The notes beneath the pieces were generated by a model. That model saw only the letters and a list, made by a program, of their open reading frames with translations, made no database searches and had not been told where the DNA came from. Below are positions 60,082 to 64,000 of a DNA stretch of 64,000 bases, in pieces (position 1 is the first letter of the stretch; each line of letters opens with the position of its first letter). The DNA comes from Zobellia amurskyensis (GTDB lineage Bacteria > Bacteroidota > Bacteroidia > Flavobacteriales > Flavobacteriaceae): the NCBI RefSeq assembly GCF_009725985.1, contig NZ_RCNR01000003.1:1-64000 (forward strand). The letters run 5' to 3'. The translations under genes were made by a program, and so were the position numbers.

Positions 60082-61365
60082 TTAAAAAAGGGCTTGAGCG
60101 TTATCATATATTTTTTGAATGGCCTGAGCAATCAAGTTCATGTCTGCTTCCGTTCCCATTAGTACTTTGTGATGTATGCATACCGATTGCTCTTCAAAAA
60201 TGCGGGTGCAAACTGGAAGAGAAAATCGCTTTGGATCAATGGCTTTCCAATATGCATCATTTAATTTGTGTCTGGAAGGTTTTGTATGTGGTACATAGAG
60301 AGAACAATTGTTTAATGGCTCGTAACTAGCATCTACTACGACCCCCAATTCAGCTTCTAAGGCACTTCTGAATTTTTTTATGGGCAAACCTTTAAATTCA
60401 TTTTCACAGTATTTGAAAGCGAAATTGAAATATGCTTTTTTAGTTTCTCTTTTGTCTCGTGTAATGGGGGATATTCCCGGTATTTTTGAAAGCAAAGCGT
60501 TCAAATAATCTCCATTTGCATCTCGAATAGCATTTTGTGCAGGAAGTCGCTTTAGACCTTCGACTAAGATAGCGGCCTGAAATTCTGTTATTCTGAGATT
60601 TCCGGACTGAATGAAATTTCCATCATCATCCCCGTAATCTCCTGCACCTTTATCTACTTCGTCTAAAGTATCTGCTTCAGGTCTCCTTCCGCAGTTTCTT
60701 AGTGCATCTAGTTTATCGGCTAAATCAGAATTATTAGTGGTGACAGATCCACCTTCTCCAGCAGTCAAATGTTTGGATAATTGATAACTGAAACTACCAA
60801 TATCTCCGATACTACCGGCTTTTTTCCCATTCCACTCGCCACCGTGCTTATGGGCACAATCTTCAATAACATAAAGGTTATGTTTTTTTGCAATGTCCAT
60901 TATAGCATCCATATCAGCAAAAGCACCATATAAGTGTACAGGAATTATAGCTTTTGTTTTGGGAGTAATAGCCTTTTCAATTTCTTTAGGGTCAATACAC
61001 CAGTTATCTTCACTAACATCTGCCAAAATGGGTGTGGCATTTACATCAATTACTGTTGCCGCAGTTGCCTGCCATGTCAAGCCAGGTATAATAACTTCAT
61101 CACCAATACCTATGCCTAAGGCTTCAAGGGCAATTTGTAAGGTAATCGTTCCGTTTACGGTGCAAATAGCATGTTTTACGCCAGTAAACTCAGCAAAAAG
61201 ACGATTAAATTCTATTTCTTTTGGACCATTATAGGACCAAACTCCACTATGCAGAACTTCAATAAGAGCAGCTTCTTCTTCTTTCCCCCAAACCGGCCAT
61301 TTAGGCCATGGTTGAGCAGTTATGTCCCTGCTGGGACTTCCTCCATTAATTGCTAATTTCTCCAT
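60082..61365 (-). CDS. DegT/DnrJ/EryC1/StrS-family sugar aminotransferase
   Basis: The 427-residue PLP enzyme has VIIPGLTWQATAATVIDVNATPILADVSEDNWCIDPKEIEKAI, VIEDCAHKHGGEWNGKKAGSIGDIGSFSYQLSKHLTAGEGGSVTTNN with the Schiff-base Lys in QLSKHLT (about residue 198), and RITEFQAAIL. These are DegT-family fold-I features, where the enzyme adds or removes an amino group on a keto sugar using Glu/Gln. Its start overlaps the GH2 stop by 20 bases, so the genes are coupled. With the dehydrogenase it resembles the NtdA/NtdC pair of kanosamine synthesis; direction here is unknown. Confidence 0.88.
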   Translation of the reverse strand: MEKLAINGGSPSRDITAQPWPKWPVWGKEEEAALIEVLHSGVWSYNGPKEIEFNRLFAEFTGVKHAICTVNGTITLQIALEALGIGIGDEVIIPGLTWQATAATVIDVNATPILADVSEDNWCIDPKEIEKAITPKTKAIIPVHLYGAFADMDAIMDIAKKHNLYVIEDCAHKHGGEWNGKKAGSIGDIGSFSYQLSKHLTAGEGGSVTTNNSDLADKLDALRNCGRRPEADTLDEVDKGAGDYGDDDGNFIQSGNLRITEFQAAILVEGLKRLPAQNAIRDANGDYLNALLSKIPGISPITRDKRETKKAYFNFAFKYCENEFKGLPIKKFRSALEAELGVVVDASYEPLNNCSLYVPHTKPSRHKLNDAYWKAIDPKRFSLPVCTRIFEEQSVCIHHKVLMGTEADMNLIAQAIQKIYDNAQALF

Positions 61366-63943
61366 AGCTTATGTTATTTGAATTCCAAGCTTCTATTTTT
61401 AGCACGGCAGCAGCTCTGTGCTTAAATGTTGCTTGTAACGTTCTTTGTTCTCCCGGTAGTAAACTAATAAAATTATCTTCCCAAAAAATGGGTAAAATGG
61501 GTTCTCTAGAATTTTTGTCTTCTAATTTTAGGTTGACTAAGAAGGCAATTTTACTACCGGTATTCGTCAAAGTAACTGTTACTTGTTGTTGGTCTTGTGT
61601 TTTATCAAAATTGTAGTCCGCGGCAATATTGACTTTATTAAGGGTATTGAGCAATGAAAAATCCGCATACACCTTACTCGGCGTATGAAAGGCAAACTCA
61701 CCTAAATCGGCTTCATAGTCTAATGTCTCTTCTTTAGTCGATAACCAATAAAAATTGGTATCGATTTCTCTATTCGCATCGTTGATTAGACGCAGGTCAA
61801 TAAAATAGGTAGAGGACAAGTTATCCAAGTTTTCAATTTCATATAAAGGATGAAAGGTATCCTCTGAAATGGAAAAGTCTATGGTTTTGTCTACATGTAA
61901 TTTTGAGTCTATATCATAAATGCGGACTCGCGCGCGTAAATTTTCAACAGTATATGAATAATCGTTTATCGCATAAATTTTATGGTCTCCATAATTGTAT
62001 ACAAGATGTAACGGAGAACAAGCCTTTTGGGTGGCATAAAAGGCCCCTGTGGGCATAAGGTAATAATCATAGAGCTGCCAATACATTTTTGGCCAAGCTG
62101 CGTTCAACATCCATTGTATAATACCTGTAGATCTATTTTTATGAACTTGAAAGGCCTCAAACATAGGACGCATTAATTCATAATTCATGGCTTGTGCCTT
62201 TTTATCAAAATCTTGAAGATTTGCCGGAGCTCCATATCGTTCATTAATGGCAGCAGTAAAACGGCTCAGGTCTGCGAACTCATAGCGGCCACAATGATAA
62301 TTCCAAACATCACTTATGGGCCATAGTCGGTCTTCAGGAATAAATTTCTTTAAACTTTCTAATTGGGGTACCTGAGCACCCGGACCCGTTTCGGTATTGA
62401 AACCATAGGCTCCGCCAAAATTAGTATCGGTAAACCAGTACACCGGGGCGGTATAGGCGTAGGGTCCTAACATCTTTACACCAGATGAGCCACTGATTTC
62501 GCTAATAACATCTTCACTTCCAATTACGTGTTGGTCACTACCAACACCTCCCGTTGAATTCAAATAGGGGCGGGTAGGGTCATATTTAGCGAAGCTGTCA
62601 ATATACTTTTGTTCCAATTCGGTAATGGGTACTTTGTCACTGGCCACGGTCCAGACAAATATACTAGGATGGTTACGCAACCAGATTACTTGATCCTCCC
62701 AAGCCTGTGCTACATGATCTATATCTTCTGGTTTGTAAACCCCTCCAAATCGTTCATTTACGGGAACGCCCATATGAATTTCATGTTCCCAATGGCAACT
62801 CCATCCAACCATGAGTAAAATACCGTACTCGTCACAAAGGTCATACAGTTTGTGGTCTTTACCCCAAAAGCCTTCCAAACGAATAGTATTCAGATTCATT
62901 TGTTTGACGTACTTTACTTGTGCTTCAATATTCTCGTGAGTATCCATTAACAAGAGGTCATCGGTCCAACCAGCACCTTTAATTAAGACCTTTTTACCGT
63001 TGATTTTATATCCACGGTGAATATCATCTAACCAATAGTCTTCCACTTCCCGAATACCAAATTTAATTTCAGTAGCATCGGATATTTTATCATTTACAAT
63101 AAATTGAACTTCTAAATTATAGAGATCTGGATTGCCCAAATGGATAGGCCACCAAAGCCTAGGGTTGTCTAGGTTCAATTGAGGATATGCTGCTGGGTTA
63201 TATTCAATGAACATTGAGGCGTTAGCAGCTATAGTCACTTTTTGCTCGAACCGTATATTTTCAATTTGACCAATTAGAATTCCGGAAATCGATAAGTTAG
63301 TAGCGTTTTGTAGCTCTGCTGAAACCGTTAATGCAGCATGATTAAGATTATTTAAATCCACCTTTGATTGAACAAACGGATTCTTAATTTTTACACCTTC
63401 ATGTAAATGAAGTGTTACAGGTCTAAATATACCCATATTACCATCTGGAGGGGAAGGATTCCAATCTACGAAACCAGTACTGAAATCTCCTGGTTTGGGC
63501 GGAATGATTTCTATAGCTAAGATGTTCTTACCTGAAGTAATAGCATTGCTAATATCAAACGAAGTTATGCGGTATGCTCCATTTATAGCGTTGCTGTCTG
63601 CAATTTGTTTCCCATTCAACCAGACATTGGCTTTGTAATTTATACCATCAAAATTTAAACTTGCATTAAGTTCAGCATGCTCTTCACTAATTTGAAAAGA
63701 AGTCGTATACCACCAAGGAACTGTGAATTGTTCGGTTGGAATATCTTTTAAATTTTTTCCGTAATAAGGATCTTTATATATGTTGTTCTCTACCAAAGTA
63801 CCCAAAACAGTAGAGGGAATTTGAGTAGGTATCCAATTTTCGGTTAGGGAGGACTTTAATGAAAGCTGATCACCTGTTTTTGGAACATATTTAGACGATT
63901 GAATTTTCCAATCTTTCTTTAACTCTATTTTTAGACAATTCAT
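61346..63943 (-). CDS. GH2 exo-beta-glucosaminidase/mannosidase-like hydrolase, no signal peptide
   Basis: The 865-residue protein has the GH2 layout: sugar-binding domain (WWYTTSFQI, then FDGINYKANVWLNGKQIADS), the subfamily motif DWNPSPPDGNMGIFRPV, an immunoglobulin-like domain and the TIM barrel with INTIRLEGFWGKD. The likely acid/base lies at WTVASDKVP (about residue 435) and the nucleophile Glu in FNTETGPGAQVP (about 518), as in CsxA-type exo-beta-glucosaminidases and endo-beta-mannosidase relatives. No signal peptide is present (MNCLKIELKKDWK), so it should act on imported oligosaccharide in the cytoplasm. First gene of its operon; upstream sequence is cut off at the window edge. Confidence 0.85.
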   Translation of the reverse strand: MNCLKIELKKDWKIQSSKYVPKTGDQLSLKSSLTENWIPTQIPSTVLGTLVENNIYKDPYYGKNLKDIPTEQFTVPWWYTTSFQISEEHAELNASLNFDGINYKANVWLNGKQIADSNAINGAYRITSFDISNAITSGKNILAIEIIPPKPGDFSTGFVDWNPSPPDGNMGIFRPVTLHLHEGVKIKNPFVQSKVDLNNLNHAALTVSAELQNATNLSISGILIGQIENIRFEQKVTIAANASMFIEYNPAAYPQLNLDNPRLWWPIHLGNPDLYNLEVQFIVNDKISDATEIKFGIREVEDYWLDDIHRGYKINGKKVLIKGAGWTDDLLLMDTHENIEAQVKYVKQMNLNTIRLEGFWGKDHKLYDLCDEYGILLMVGWSCHWEHEIHMGVPVNERFGGVYKPEDIDHVAQAWEDQVIWLRNHPSIFVWTVASDKVPITELEQKYIDSFAKYDPTRPYLNSTGGVGSDQHVIGSEDVISEISGSSGVKMLGPYAYTAPVYWFTDTNFGGAYGFNTETGPGAQVPQLESLKKFIPEDRLWPISDVWNYHCGRYEFADLSRFTAAINERYGAPANLQDFDKKAQAMNYELMRPMFEAFQVHKNRSTGIIQWMLNAAWPKMYWQLYDYYLMPTGAFYATQKACSPLHLVYNYGDHKIYAINDYSYTVENLRARVRIYDIDSKLHVDKTIDFSISEDTFHPLYEIENLDNLSSTYFIDLRLINDANREIDTNFYWLSTKEETLDYEADLGEFAFHTPSKVYADFSLLNTLNKVNIAADYNFDKTQDQQQVTVTLTNTGSKIAFLVNLKLEDKNSREPILPIFWEDNFISLLPGEQRTLQATFKHRAAAVLKIEAWNSNNISYGEISN

Positions 63944-64000
63944 CTACGTACTGCTTATTTTTCGTTTGTCTTCTTAAATTTTTTTATGGTCCTTCTGGAT

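Noticed and set aside
1-64000. CRISPR arrays or known defence systems
   Set aside because: No regular short repeats with spacers were seen, and no cas or restriction-modification motifs occur among the supported genes.

Overview
The window reads as chromosomal DNA of a Bacteroidota bacterium, most likely a marine flavobacterium of the Zobellia/Maribacter/Arenibacter kind. Support comes from the AT-rich DNA, a SusC/SusD pair, GH109/GH20/GH2 glycoside hydrolases, Flavobacteriia-style GlmM and NagB-PIG-L proteins, many lipobox lipoproteins, TAnnTTTG -7 promoter elements and A-rich ribosome sites. The genus is inference; no rRNA or complete tRNA is present.

Layout. (1) 1-3.4 kb is the edge of a mobile element: the tail of an IS481-like transposase, a small secreted repeat protein, two unrecognised ORFs around a perfect 38-bp palindrome, a tyrosine recombinase broken by an in-frame TGA, and a 3'-half tRNA-Met that looks like an attachment site. 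(2) 3.8-24.4 kb is a polysaccharide utilisation locus for N-acetylhexosamines. SusC/SusD and a surface GH20 form one transcription unit. A nine-gene operon encodes a nucleotidyltransferase, a NahK-like sugar-1-kinase, a 4-epimerase, an FucP/NagP-type transporter, a NagB-deacetylase fusion, GlmM, a flavin-binding-like protein, an exported FAD oxidoreductase and GH109. A divergent LacI-family regulator and three matching 16-bp operators tie the two units together. (3) 25-36 kb holds a stand-alone response regulator, an M23 peptidase lipoprotein, a dead D-lactate dehydrogenase and small stress-type genes (PRC-barrel, CsbD-like, DJ-1/PfpI, a Cys-rich copper-binding bundle, MgtC). (4) 36-47.6 kb holds a seven-PAS histidine kinase with an internal tandem duplication, NhaA, and a three-gene DUF1704 peptidase / ATP-grasp ligase / AstE-type amidohydrolase operon. 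Between them lie decaying copies of an epimerase, a universal stress protein and a second nhaA. (5) 48-57 kb is a periplasmic nitrate reductase operon (napD, napA, a tetrahaem NapB-like protein, a tetrahaem lipoprotein, an NrfC-like FeS protein, NrfD) facing a molybdenum-cofactor operon (moeA, modE-like, moaE). One symmetric FNR-type site sits midway between their predicted promoters. (6) 57-64 kb has a porin, an unknown protein and a GH2 / DegT aminotransferase / Gfo-Idh dehydrogenase operon.

How it works together. The sugar locus appears to release and import GalNAc/GlcNAc, phosphorylate it at C1, route GalNAc through UDP-sugar epimerisation, convert to the 6-phosphate and then deacetylate and deaminate it. 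No nagA is seen, and the PIG-L half of the fusion is the obvious candidate for that step. The nitrate cluster seems to use an NrfD/FeS/cytochrome path instead of NapC to carry quinol electrons to NapAB, with cofactor synthesis co-regulated. The DUF1704/ATP-grasp/AstE operon is the best candidate for an undescribed system: one ligase and two hydrolases that could make and remove a peptide or acyl-amide product. All functions are assigned from motifs read by eye; no database search was possible.
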